Shown: positions 1 to 8,339, counted from the stretch's first letter. The stretch: 64,000 nt of DNA from Methylomonas montana (GCF_030490285.1 NZ_CP129884.1:1302001-1366000); one strand, 5' to 3'. Notes: a model not told the origin generated them from the letters alone. Made by a program: numbers and translations.

Positions 1-288
1 GACCGCCGTGTCGCGAAGCGCCCGCATCGCCTCGTACAAACGCTGCTTGGACGATTCCACGCCGGTTTCCGCATTGGGGTTGGCGGTGATCAGCCTATCC
101 ATACGCTGTTTGAAGTGGCGGTAAGCTTCCTGCGAGAGTTGTTCGTAATCGTCGAAGGTTTCATACGCGGTCTGGCTGTGCTGAAAATAACGGGCGACCT
201 GATTTGATCCCCAATACAGCGCGACGCCCAAACTCAACACAAACCCGAATGATACGACGATGACGATCGCCAACCGGAAACGAAACAT
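1..288 (-). CDS. membrane sensor protein, N-terminal part (cut by window edge)
   Basis: The reading frame starts at ATG 288 and runs off the window after about 96 residues. Residues 1-25 (MFRFRLAIVIVVSFGFVLSLG...) form a short basic cytoplasmic start and one membrane helix. A hydrophilic helical stretch follows, as in the periplasmic sensor part of a histidine kinase or a chemoreceptor-like protein. It starts 5 bp after the stop of the lipoprotein gene upstream, so it is very probably in the same operon as the kinase-like gene at 877-2337. The catalytic part lies outside the window, so the exact class is not known. A functional partner kinase is one possibility. Confidence 0.7.
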   Translation of the reverse strand, partial: MFRFRLAIVIVVSFGFVLSLGVALYWGSNQVARYFQHSQTAYETFDDYEQLSQEAYRHFKQRMDRLITANPNAETGVESSKQRLYEAMRALRDTAV

Positions 289-293
289 CGGCC

Positions 294-869
294 TTATTTT
301 CCGTCGCTAGTCTCGTCCAGCTGTTTTTCCATGGAGCGGATGGCTTCCAGCTTTTCCCGCAACAATTGCGATTCTTTTTTCTTTGAGCCGTTGGTGTCTT
401 TCGAGTCCAGCACGGTTTGCACGGTTTTTTGTTTACGCTCCAGCGAACCGAGTTTTTTAGTGGTGCTGTTAATGCGCTTCAAGGCTTCGGTGTGAATGAG
501 GACCAAACGCTGAGTGCGGTCGTCGCCTAAACTGTCCGGCGGTATGCCGGCAAGTTCATCCAAAATTTTGGGGATGTCGCCGCAAGCGTCTGACAGCAAG
601 CGGCCTATCATCAGCTGTAGCACGATGCCTCGATCCGGCAGGTCTTTTTGATGTTTTACCAGCGATCGACAGGTTTCGGTGCGCGCCGATGTCGGCATAT
701 TGGCCATGTTGGCGCCGAAATCCAGCAAATCCTCGAAATCCGAGCGCACGCTAGGGGCGTTGAAAGCGGCCGGAAATCTATCCCTGACGCCGGAGTTGAC
801 CTCGGCGCAGCCGGCGATGAGTAGCAGAGACGATGCCAGGCTAATGAGGCGTATGGATGATGACAGCAT
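294..869 (-). CDS. small lipoprotein in a GlrK/QseG-like sensor operon
   Basis: 191 residues. The start ATG at 869 is chosen because AAAGGA lies just upstream and because residues 1-21 form a lipoprotein signal peptide ending in a lipobox (LLIAGC). An upstream in-frame start would lack a signal and overlap the kinase gene. The rest is helical, with a charged lysine/glutamate-rich tail (about residues 130-190) that looks coiled-coil. In enterobacteria the sensor kinase glrK is followed by the outer-membrane lipoprotein gene qseG/yfhG. Position and topology here match that arrangement, but sequence identity with QseG cannot be judged by eye. Likely role: an envelope partner of the neighbouring sensor proteins. 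Confidence 0.75.
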   Translation of the reverse strand: MLSSSIRLISLASSLLLIAGCAEVNSGVRDRFPAAFNAPSVRSDFEDLLDFGANMANMPTSARTETCRSLVKHQKDLPDRGIVLQLMIGRLLSDACGDIPKILDELAGIPPDSLGDDRTQRLVLIHTEALKRINSTTKKLGSLERKQKTVQTVLDSKDTNGSKKKESQLLREKLEAIRSMEKQLDETSDGK

Positions 870-876
870 AGTTCCT

Positions 877-2337
877 TTAAATCTCCCCGTTGAGCGGTAA
901 TTGAACCCTGATCCGGGCTCCGTGTTGATCTTGTCTTGAATCGATAATATCGACATTGCCTTGGTGGTTGGCGACAAATTCCTTGACGATCGCCAGTCCC
1001 ATACCCGGACCGGCCGGCGTCTCGTCCGATTGGGCGGCCGTGCCGCGGTAAAACGGTTCGAACACATGAGCGCGTTCATCGAGCGGGATGCCCGGTCCTT
1101 CGTCTTCCACTTCCAGTTCCATCTGCGATCCCAAATCGCGCAGCATGATGCGGATCTCGCCTTCGGTCGGTGAGTATTTCACCGCATTGGCCAGCAGTTG
1201 TTCGACGATACCGCGCAATTGTTCGGGAACGCCGGAAATTTCGACCGGCCTGACCAGCATACGCAGGATAATCGATTTGGCGTGCAGCAGCGGTTGGAAT
1301 TCCTCGATCACTGCTTCCAGCAATTCTTTCATCTCGACGGTTTGTTTGCGCTTCATTGCCGGCTGGGCATTGATTTGGCTGTAACGCACCAATTCTTCAG
1401 ACACGGCTTTTAATTTTTCGATATTGACGCTTAAGATCCTGACGATGTCTTGTTGCCGGGTGTTCGCGTCCAGCTCGGCTTCGTTGGCCATCTGTTCGGC
1501 GCTTTTTTCAATACTTTCCAGAGGCTGTTCGATTTCGCGGGCAACGTTATGGATGAACTGTTGTTTGGAAGCCTCAAGCTCCATGAAATGGGTGCGTAAC
1601 CATTCCAGCCGATTGCCCAGATAAACTAAATCGGAAGGGCCTTCGACAACGATGGCCTCCGTCAAATCGCCCGCGCCCAGCCGGCGAATCGAGGTATCGA
1701 GCTGGCGCATCGCGCGCGACAGCACGATCAACAGCAGCGCAATCACCACAAACGAGATCGCCAATAGCACGCCGCCTCTGATCAGTAGTCCGTGTTCCAG
1801 CGACTCCGACAATTGGTGCAATTCGTTGAATTCATGGTCGACATGGTTCTCGAATTCGCGCGACAGGTTGGCGGCCGACTCGCGCAGACCCTGGAACGCT
1901 TCGTCTATCGGTAGCACCAGATTGTTTTCGTCGTCCGAACCGATAATTTGCTGATAAATCAGATTTTCTTTTTCCGATAATTCGTTGACCAGCAGCGCGA
2001 TTTTGTTATCGACCTGTAGCTTCAGCAAATCGCTTAAGGCTTGTTTGAACGAGGCGCGGACGGCTTCGTAGGATTGACGTTCGTAGGGTTGGCGCAGGGT
2101 CGGGTCGGACAGCAACACGAATAGCTTGGCCTTGCGCTCGATGTCGGCGGCTTTTTGCAACACCAGGCGAATGGTCTTGGTCTGTTCGAACACCTGCGAA
2201 TTGACTGTTCTGCCCAGTGCCGAGGTTTCGCGCATGCCGAACGCGGCGTACATCACGGCTAAAAACAGCGGAATAACGGCAATCACAAAGCCCAGGACGA
2301 TCAGGGACTTCAACGATAAAAGATTTTTGAATTTCAT
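877..2337 (-). CDS. GlrK-like sensor histidine kinase homologue lacking the phosphoacceptor His
   Basis: 486 residues from ATG 2337, which begins a typical kinase N-terminus (MKFKNLLSLKS then a membrane helix). In-frame ATGs at 2367 and 2424 have no better ribosome site. Order: TM1 (about 10-35), helical periplasmic part, TM2 (about 183-207), HAMP linker, dimerisation helix, HATPase_c. The ATP-binding half looks intact: N box around Asn384 (NAVKYS), G1 DEGPGIP (about 412-418), F box FEPFYRG and G2 GPGMGLA (about 443-449). The helix that should read F-x-x-N-V-S-H-E-L-R-T-P reads FIHNVAREIEQP, so the His position is Arg267 (codon CGC, 1537-1539) and the following residues also diverge. This argues against simple phosphorelay activity. 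It may act as an allosteric partner of another kinase. Confidence 0.85.
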   Translation of the reverse strand: MKFKNLLSLKSLIVLGFVIAVIPLFLAVMYAAFGMRETSALGRTVNSQVFEQTKTIRLVLQKAADIERKAKLFVLLSDPTLRQPYERQSYEAVRASFKQALSDLLKLQVDNKIALLVNELSEKENLIYQQIIGSDDENNLVLPIDEAFQGLRESAANLSREFENHVDHEFNELHQLSESLEHGLLIRGGVLLAISFVVIALLLIVLSRAMRQLDTSIRRLGAGDLTEAIVVEGPSDLVYLGNRLEWLRTHFMELEASKQQFIHNVAREIEQPLESIEKSAEQMANEAELDANTRQQDIVRILSVNIEKLKAVSEELVRYSQINAQPAMKRKQTVEMKELLEAVIEEFQPLLHAKSIILRMLVRPVEISGVPEQLRGIVEQLLANAVKYSPTEGEIRIMLRDLGSQMELEVEDEGPGIPLDERAHVFEPFYRGTAAQSDETPAGPGMGLAIVKEFVANHQGNVDIIDSRQDQHGARIRVQLPLNGEI

Positions 2338-2525
2338 CCGTGCGAAAGGAAATATAAACCACACCATAGTATAGATAAATCTGCGCTTCTGGAAATTTTC
2401 ATATCGAAGCCGCTGAATAAACATCTGATTTTAATCTTACTTTCATCGGAAAATAATTTGCGCCGCCGATAATAAAGCATGAGTCGATGCAGACTTAAAA
2501 CCTTTCAATGATCAGACGATAGAAA

Positions 2526-5500
2526 ATGACTTTTCCGACACTGCCTGCGCTGCTATGGCTAGCGCTGACCGTTGCATTTGCCGATGCCCGGGCCGAATTG
2601 CCGATAACAGCCTCGGCAGAAAAACCTGCCTTGTTGCTCGAACTAGGCGGCGCGTCGCTTTCTAACGGCTTAGATAAGTCCTTGAAAGTATCGGTCGGTG
2701 AAGTCTCGGCTCAAGACGGCGCCACGTCGATTCAAACCGATCAAGACGGTATTAGCGTTTTGCATCCCGGCTTCGGTACCTGGAAGGTTAATTTTCGCTT
2801 CACACTGAAAGCCGGTTTTCCGGCCCAAGGCTATACCTTTTGGGCGCGTTGGCGGCAGGGCGGCGATCCGAATGTATGCGTGCAATTATTCGAAATTTGG
2901 GCCGGCGCCGATGCTGCCAAGCTGGCGCGGCGCGGCAGCGTATCGATCAAGCCCAAGGGCTGGGAAGCCGCCTGGATAGCCGGACAGACACCGATTAGTC
3001 TGCAAGCCGGCGACACCGTGATCGAGGTGCGTAACAGCGGTGCCGGCCATGATGCCAAGGTGTTCGATGCGTTTATGCTGGCGTCGCCATGGTCGGCGTT
3101 GCCGGCCAGCGCCACTGGAGAGCAGCCGTTGGTGCTGCTAGAGCTGGGAAAGGCGCCGGCATTGGCGGCAGCCGAACCGCCCGCGGCACTGCGGGTGTTG
3201 ACCGGTAGTGCCTACGCAGGCCCCGGCGCCGAATCGATATTGACCGAGGCGGACGAGGCGCAGATTTTTCATCAAGGCTTCGGCAATTGGGGGGCGCGGT
3301 TTCGTTTCGAACTCAATCCTGAGCTTGCGCCTGGGCAATATCGGGTGTTTGCGCGTTACAAAACCGGCGGCGAAGTATCTCAAGTCAAACAAGATTTTAT
3401 AGTCAAGGCTGGCGCCAAGCCGGAAGCGTTAGCCGCCCGAGCCGAATTCGCCTTGAGCAATACCACGCCCTGGGAATATCAATGGCTGCCAGCCGCGACC
3501 ACCGTCACGCTGTTGCCGGGCGACCGTTGGCTGGAGATTAGTAATAGCGGTAAGGCCGACGGCGCTAAAGTCTTTGACGCCTTTTTATTGCAGTTGGACA
3601 AGCCGCTGGGAAATTGGATGTCCGCCGAACAGGCCCAGGCCCGCAATCGTTTCTTGGCATTGACCAAACCGGTTGGCGAGGCCGAGAAGCGGCTTTATCT
3701 TCTGGATGGCAAGGGCGCCCATGGCGATGCACTGTTTCGCGGCTTGGCGGCCGATGGCGCCCGTTCGGTCTACGAGACACTGCCGGTAACTTATTTAATT
3801 GGGCCGGAAGCCGAAACCATGGCAAGCGGCTTGAATGTGCCCACGCTGCCCGCCGCCGTGATCAGCGACGACCGTTACACCGTGCTGGGTGTGTTAACTC
3901 AGCCGAATAACGACGCCGAGGTGCTTAAATTTCTTAACGAGCCGGGCAAAATCGGTACCATGCCGGCACCGATTCCCGTTGCCGCAGAGGTGGCCAAACC
4001 GTTGCGGAACGGCGTGCCGGAGGCTTGGCTGGTCGGTGGTTGGCAGGACGGCCCGGCCGGCGTCTCGGTGTTTGGTTTAGACGCGGAAACGGTGTTGCGG
4101 CCCAATCCGGATCAGCCCTACCTGAGCCTGGAAATGATGGGCGGAAAAATGCGGACTTGGCAGACGGCTCGCACCCAGGCAGACGGCAGCGCCGATATAG
4201 CAGCCAATACCGAGCATGCTTACGGCTGGTCGCGCGGCAGCGCTTACACCCAGCTCTATCTGCATGTCGGTGAAACGACGCAAACCCTTTTGCATCTGCG
4301 CCAGTCCGGTATCAAAACCGCCGCCTGGCTGGACGGGCAGCCATTGACATTGACAGACGATCCTCGGCCGCCGGCCGGATTTTCGGCATCCGTAGGCGTG
4401 CAAGCCAAGGCGCTGTTGCACGGCCTGACCACAGAAGGCTTGGTCGCGACGGCGTTATCGGTGCGGCCGGAGGCAGCGCAACTGGCTGCGTTGAATCTGA
4501 CGCCCGGCTGGCATAGCCTGTTAATTAAGTGGGTCATGCAACACGATCAAGGCCAGCGTTTTTATTTTTCAGGGTTATTCACCGATTCGGCCGGCCGGCC
4601 CATGACCGCTATCAAGACGCAAACGAGCGATCCCGATGCCGATCTGGCTTTACAGCGCGTCGCTGCCAAACTGCGGCCGCTGGTCTTAGTCGATGCGCCG
4701 GCCAATCTGCCGCATCCCGGCGATACCGTAAAACTGCAAGTGGATCTACGTTGGCAACCTATTCTGGAAGAAACCAGTCTATCTGCACCGTTGCCGCGTT
4801 TTCCGGCCAAGCTGCGTCTGCGTCTGCTCGATTACGGCGGTAAGCAAATCGCCGAGCGGGAAGTGAGCAGTCTGTTTCCCGGGCAGATCGAAGCGGATTT
4901 CGGCAAGTTTGCCGAGCCTGGGTATTACGCGGTCTATCCGTCCTTGTATACGCCCGAAGGTCGCTTGATCATGCATTATCCGGCCGACGGTTTTAGCGTG
5001 GTCGGTGGCGCAACTGCGCAAAAGCAACGTCTGCAACGGAAGAAACTCTGGAACAACGATTATTACGCGCTGGCCGACGGCGACAAAAGTTTTAAGCAGG
5101 CGGGCGGCTATTTTGCCTGGCTGGAACGAATGGGGATTTATCGAAGCTACGGCAGCTACCCAGGTTTCGATGAGCAATATCGATCGCTGTGGGAGCAGGC
5201 CAAGCAGCGTGGGCTGCAGTTGTTTGCAGACAGCGGTGGCGATAGCAACTGGCTGAACGACAATTCCGGCGACGGCCAGCATTTTATCAATGCAGCGGCG
5301 AGCTTCACTCGCTTCTTCAAAGCCAGCAACGAGATCGACATTCGCCACGAAGCGGATTGGCAAAAACTGCGTGAGCCGGCGCACTGGGTCGAACGGGCCA
5401 AATGGGAATATCAGCAGGCGCATCAACGCCGCAGCGACGCCCATTACGTGGGCGGCAGCTTGGTGCGGCCGGGTGAGGGCGACTGGTTCAAGCAAGTGCT

Positions 5501-6155
5501 GGAATTGGGTTTGGATCGGTATCAAGATGCTTGGGACGTGCATGCTTATCCGCAACAGCCGCCGCGTTTCGGCGGGCCGATCGGTAATGGCGCAAACGAA
5601 GACGAACGCGGGGTGCTGGCGGCTTACGCCAGCCTGGGCCAGAAAAACAGTTTGCCGTTCTGGTTGGGCGAAACCGGCGCCAAGGCGATGCATGGTTTCA
5701 CCGGCAGGCGCTGGCAGGCGGAGCAGGTGGCAAAAATCATCGCTTGGGCCAACAGTCGTAGCGATTATCTGGGCTTGGCGTTTTGTATCGCTCACGAGTA
5801 CGACTTGGCCTATGGCCGAATCTGGGATTACTCGCTAGGCCACAAGCCCGGCGAAGCGGCGATGTATACCGCCAGCGCCTTGATCGACGGTTTGCCGTAC
5901 CGTGCCATCGACATCAAGGACGCCAATATCCAGGCGGCGTATTTCGGCGAAACCTTGATGATCTGGCGAACCGACGACACCCGTAGCGTCTGGCCGATGC
6001 AACTCGATGCCAAACAAGCCTGGCTGCTGGTCGATGTGGTTGGGCATAGTCAAACGCTGCCGGTCGATGCCGCCGGCAAGGCCAATATTCCTATTTCAGC
6101 GAGCCCGGTTTATCTACTGACACGCGCCGATTACGAACGGCTGACCAGATTTTAG
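2526..6155 (+). CDS. large secreted protein: two repeated beta domains plus clan GH-A-like glycosidase barrel
   Basis: 1209 residues. The Sec signal peptide is residues 1-22 (cleavage near ADARA). Two related domains of about 155 residues follow (about 34-190 and 200-360). Both contain LLELG near their start, HPGFGTW / HQGFGNW, and end in KVFDAF(M/L)L, as carbohydrate-binding beta-sandwiches might. The middle (about 360-820) is not recognised and is probably more beta domains. The C-terminal 350 residues resemble a GH-A TIM barrel: Asn935-Glu936 (KASNEID) would be the acid/base pair and Glu1049 (WLGETG) the nucleophile. An extracellular or periplasmic glycoside hydrolase is therefore inferred; the substrate is unknown. 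It stands alone, with about 190 bp between it and the divergent sensor operon. Confidence 0.75.
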   Translation: MTFPTLPALLWLALTVAFADARAELPITASAEKPALLLELGGASLSNGLDKSLKVSVGEVSAQDGATSIQTDQDGISVLHPGFGTWKVNFRFTLKAGFPAQGYTFWARWRQGGDPNVCVQLFEIWAGADAAKLARRGSVSIKPKGWEAAWIAGQTPISLQAGDTVIEVRNSGAGHDAKVFDAFMLASPWSALPASATGEQPLVLLELGKAPALAAAEPPAALRVLTGSAYAGPGAESILTEADEAQIFHQGFGNWGARFRFELNPELAPGQYRVFARYKTGGEVSQVKQDFIVKAGAKPEALAARAEFALSNTTPWEYQWLPAATTVTLLPGDRWLEISNSGKADGAKVFDAFLLQLDKPLGNWMSAEQAQARNRFLALTKPVGEAEKRLYLLDGKGAHGDALFRGLAADGARSVYETLPVTYLIGPEAETMASGLNVPTLPAAVISDDRYTVLGVLTQPNNDAEVLKFLNEPGKIGTMPAPIPVAAEVAKPLRNGVPEAWLVGGWQDGPAGVSVFGLDAETVLRPNPDQPYLSLEMMGGKMRTWQTARTQADGSADIAANTEHAYGWSRGSAYTQLYLHVGETTQTLLHLRQSGIKTAAWLDGQPLTLTDDPRPPAGFSASVGVQAKALLHGLTTEGLVATALSVRPEAAQLAALNLTPGWHSLLIKWVMQHDQGQRFYFSGLFTDSAGRPMTAIKTQTSDPDADLALQRVAAKLRPLVLVDAPANLPHPGDTVKLQVDLRWQPILEETSLSAPLPRFPAKLRLRLLDYGGKQIAEREVSSLFPGQIEADFGKFAEPGYYAVYPSLYTPEGRLIMHYPADGFSVVGGATAQKQRLQRKKLWNNDYYALADGDKSFKQAGGYFAWLERMGIYRSYGSYPGFDEQYRSLWEQAKQRGLQLFADSGGDSNWLNDNSGDGQHFINAAASFTRFFKASNEIDIRHEADWQKLREPAHWVERAKWEYQQAHQRRSDAHYVGGSLVRPGEGDWFKQVLELGLDRYQDAWDVHAYPQQPPRFGGPIGNGANEDERGVLAAYASLGQKNSLPFWLGETGAKAMHGFTGRRWQAEQVAKIIAWANSRSDYLGLAFCIAHEYDLAYGRIWDYSLGHKPGEAAMYTASALIDGLPYRAIDIKDANIQAAYFGETLMIWRTDDTRSVWPMQLDAKQAWLLVDVVGHSQTLPVDAAGKANIPISASPVYLLTRADYERLTRF

Positions 6156-6290
6156 CGTCAATCAAATCTCCAATTTCACCTTTTGGCTCAGTTTGGATGA
6201 TATACGGAAGGGGAAAATCCTTACGATTCACAAATTCAGTGTTGCGACTCAGGTTTCGCGGTAGATATACTGTTAACAGCTTAATAACTT

Positions 6291-6297
6291 GTTAGGC
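6291..6297 (+). other. left-most R box of the cassette array (attI-like or truncated attC)
   Basis: GTTAGGC, preceded by an AT-rich stretch (6270-6290). The palindromic half with a GCCTAAC partner that an attC needs is missing on the left side, so this is more like the simple R site of an attI or the remnant of a deleted upstream cassette. It pairs in sequence with R'' at 7034, which assigns it as the left edge of the first cassette. Confidence 0.55.
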
Positions 6298-6428
6298 ATT
6301 TCGGAGTTGACTTCCCGAAACTTATCTGGGACGATTAAATTATGAATACAGACTTTGCGCGCCAATCTTTTCGAATTATTTTCATCATTCCATAGGAATG
6401 GTGGGTTTTGACAGGTCAGTAGTTTTTC

Positions 6429-6454
6429 AAACCCGCCCAAGAGGCGGGTTTTTA
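6429..6454 (+). terminator. rho-independent terminator inside first cassette, upstream of its gene
   Basis: Nine-bp perfect inverted repeat AAACCCGCC / GGCGGGTTT with a 5-nt loop, followed by a T run (6449-6453). It lies about 45 bp upstream of the cassette gene at 6497 and reads in the same direction, so it would stop transcription coming from the left. Confidence 0.7.
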
Positions 6455-6468
6455 TTATCAGCTTCTTG

Positions 6469-6484
6469 GGCTTTAGCTAAAGCC
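6469..6484. promoter_or_regulatory. 16-bp perfect palindrome next to the ribosome binding site
   Basis: GGCTTTAGCTAAAGCC is fully self-complementary. It ends two bases before the AGGAGG ribosome binding site (6487-6492) of the gene at 6497. It could be an operator for a dimeric repressor, or a hairpin that masks the ribosome site. Function is inferred from position only. Confidence 0.45.
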
Positions 6485-6496
6485 ATAGGAGGCAAC

Positions 6497-7015
6497 ATGA
6501 AAAAAGTAGCAATATTTGGTAATGCGGGAGGTGGCAAGTCTACGCTGGCTAAGCAGTTGGCCGAAGCCACTAGCCTTCCCCTATACTCTCTGGACAAAAT
6601 AAAGTACCGGGCAGGAGGCGGAGAAGTCCCACATGCTGAATATCTCAACATCCATTCTGGTCTCTTAAGCCAAGAGGAATGGATCATTGATGGATTTGGT
6701 TGTGTCTCATCAGCATGGGAACGTTTCTCTGTTGCAGATACGCTAATTTTCATTGATCTACCGTTATTAACACATGGTACGTGGGTGACAAAACGGTTGC
6801 TAAAAGGTTTATTTGTAAATCCCGAAGGCTGGCCTGATAACAGCCCAATATTAAAGGGAACACTTAATAGTTACCGGGTTCTCTGGCTGTGCCATAGAAA
6901 GTTGACCCCCGTATACCGACAACTTGTCTCCGACTCTATGAAATCAAAGAAAGTTCATCACTTGAGATCGCCACGCGCCATTAGAGAGTTTCTAAATGAT
7001 ATTCGGTCGGAATAA
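6497..7015 (+). CDS. small P-loop nucleotide kinase-like protein (cassette 1)
   Basis: 172 residues from ATG 6497, which follows a strong AGGAGG site; an in-frame upstream extension to 6398 would run through the terminator and is rejected. Residues 7-20 carry a Walker A motif (GNAGGGKST) in the form seen in adenylate-kinase-like and DNA topology modulation (FlaR-type) proteins. Further on, YSLDKIKYR and EWIIDGFG match the substrate-side segments of these small kinases, and FIDLP (about 94-98) looks like the Walker B strand. The substrate is unknown. It is the only gene of the first cassette and ends 18 bp before the attC R'' box, the usual tight packing of cassette genes. Confidence 0.8.
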   Translation: MKKVAIFGNAGGGKSTLAKQLAEATSLPLYSLDKIKYRAGGGEVPHAEYLNIHSGLLSQEEWIIDGFGCVSSAWERFSVADTLIFIDLPLLTHGTWVTKRLLKGLFVNPEGWPDNSPILKGTLNSYRVLWLCHRKLTPVYRQLVSDSMKSKKVHHLRSPRAIREFLNDIRSE

Positions 7016-7033
7016 TAGTCATCACATAGGTAT

Positions 7034-7120
7034 GCCTAACAATCGCGTAAACTCGGGCTGCCCAAAGCTGCGTCGCTTCGCTCTGCAGCTTTGGGCAGCC
7101 GGTTACGCAAAGCGTTAACC
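7034..7120 (+). other. attC site 1
   Basis: 87 bp. R'' GCCTAAC at 7034-7040 and R' GTTAACC at 7114-7120. Inner arms of 16 bp are perfectly complementary (7056-7071 with 7085-7100), around a small loop. GCGTAA and TTACGC lie just outside the arms, as expected for L boxes. Its last six bases belong to the next cassette. Confidence 0.85.
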
Positions 7121-7127
7121 TCTTGAA

Positions 7128-7649
7128 ATGAAAAAAAGACCCACTTTATATATATTTTCCGGTCTTCCAGGTGTTGGTAAAACCACACTGGCAAAAAAAC
7201 TTGCTCGCAACTTAAACGCTACCTTTCTAAGAATTGATACTATAGAGCAAGCTTTAAGAGATTTATGTTCTTTTAACGTTGAAGGTGAAGGCTATCGATT
7301 ATCTTACAGGGTAGCAAAAGATAATCTACAAAATGGTAATGATGTTATTGCTGACTCATGTAATCCTATTCAGCTTACAAGAGAAGAATGGCAAGAGGTT
7401 GCAAAATCAGCTGATGCAGATTTTATAAATATTGAAATAATATGCACTGATTCAAGCATTCATAAACAAAGGGTTGAATCAAGAGCCTCAAAAATTCCAA
7501 ATCTTTCTCTTCCGAGCTGGCAAGAGATCCTAGACAGAGAATATCATGAATGGAAAACAGATCGAGTGGTGATAGATACAACAAATAAAACCATCGATGA
7601 AAGCTACGGAAAACTTATTAAGTTAATTAAAAACAATATTTTAGGTTAA
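7128..7649 (+). CDS. AAA/kinase-type P-loop protein (cassette 2)
   Basis: 173 residues from ATG 7128, eight bp after attC site 1. Walker A at residues 12-20 (GLPGVGKTT). The following layout (LRIDTIEQAL, then DVIADSCNP around 75-83, then a late arginine-rich helix RVESRA) is that of predicted kinases related to zeta-toxin/chloramphenicol phosphotransferase and YjdB-like ATP-binding proteins. The gene is conspicuously AT-rich, with many AAA and ATA/TTA codons, and so is of foreign origin relative to its neighbours. The stop codon lies inside the R'' box of the next attC. Phosphorylation of a small molecule (antibiotic, nucleotide or sugar) is a family-based guess. A toxin role is possible but there is no antitoxin gene in the cassette. 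Confidence 0.8.
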   Translation: MKKRPTLYIFSGLPGVGKTTLAKKLARNLNATFLRIDTIEQALRDLCSFNVEGEGYRLSYRVAKDNLQNGNDVIADSCNPIQLTREEWQEVAKSADADFINIEIICTDSSIHKQRVESRASKIPNLSLPSWQEILDREYHEWKTDRVVIDTTNKTIDESYGKLIKLIKNNILG

Positions 7650-7706
7650 CAAACCATTCCACTGGACCCGCAAACAGCGCGGGCCAGTGAATTCAACGTG
7701 TTGGGC
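7644..7706 (+). other. attC site 2 (short)
   Basis: 63 bp. R'' GGTTAAC at 7644-7650 overlaps the stop codon of the preceding gene; R' is GTTGGGC at 7700-7706, a perfect match to GTTRRRY. A central hairpin is formed by CCACTGG-ACCCGC and GCGGG-CCAGTG. R'' is the exact complement of the R' at 7114, identifying the cassette it belongs to. Confidence 0.8.
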
Positions 7707-7787
7707 GTCTACTATGCCAGGCATTGACAAGAATATGTACCAAGAACCTATCTTTCCATTCTGGCATCTTGCAAAAGGGGTATATAA

Positions 7788-8339
7788 ATGAGGCCTATAA
7801 AAATGCATGTTGGGGCAAAGCCAATAGGTGATGCGATTACCTGGGCATATCCTGATGGTGGAGCTGAATATTATCTTATTCCAACCTACGAATTAACCGT
7901 TGCTGGCACAGAATCCAATGGCGCTAAGAGCAAGAGGACATTTGAAGTTATCCGGTTTGGCGTGCATCAAAAGGGGAAGCTCGGAAAACCTGTAGTAGTA
8001 GGCCTTGCTAATCACCAAGTCCACACGATCAAAGCATGGTTGCCACACTACACGGTCCATAGCGCTTCATCACCTGAGAAAGGGGCTTGGCAAGTCTATG
8101 AGAGTTTTCTTATACATGATGGGCCAGATGACCCTCATCGCCAAGTCTACGCTTCGATAGGTTGCATAGAAATATGTGGCGGTCCTAATGGATTTGTTGA
8201 CTTTAATGATTACATTATTAATTTATCAGGACCAAAAGCGAGTAATCGAGCTGATCAGTTAGCAGAGATTGGTGCAGCACGAAGCATGTCTATTGAATAT
8301 GCGAAAACAAATCGTCCTGCATTGAAGAGGTATCCATGA
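7788..8339 (+). CDS. YkuD/L,D-transpeptidase-like protein (cassette 3, first gene)
   Basis: 183 residues from ATG 7788, about 8 nt after AAAAGGGG. No signal peptide is visible. The region His110 (FLIHDGPDD) to Ser123-x-Gly-Cys126 (ASIGCIEICGG) matches the active-site pattern of L,D-transpeptidases and of the T6SS effector Tlde1: a His, then S-x-G-C. The N-terminal half (AEYYLIPTYELTV, VHTIKAWLPHYTVHS) is beta-rich like that fold. If the assignment is right, the enzyme acts on peptidoglycan stem peptides. The lack of a signal peptide, together with an exported partner protein encoded directly after it, would fit an effector/immunity pair; this is an inference. A 4-bp overlap (ATGA) couples it to the next gene. 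Confidence 0.65.
   Translation: MRPIKMHVGAKPIGDAITWAYPDGGAEYYLIPTYELTVAGTESNGAKSKRTFEVIRFGVHQKGKLGKPVVVGLANHQVHTIKAWLPHYTVHSASSPEKGAWQVYESFLIHDGPDDPHRQVYASIGCIEICGGPNGFVDFNDYIINLSGPKASNRADQLAEIGAARSMSIEYAKTNRPALKRYP

Noticed and set aside
6398-6496. N-terminal extension of the first cassette kinase
   Set aside because: It would be translated across the terminator stem and palindrome; the ATG at 6497 has a textbook AGGAGG site and starts the conserved domain.
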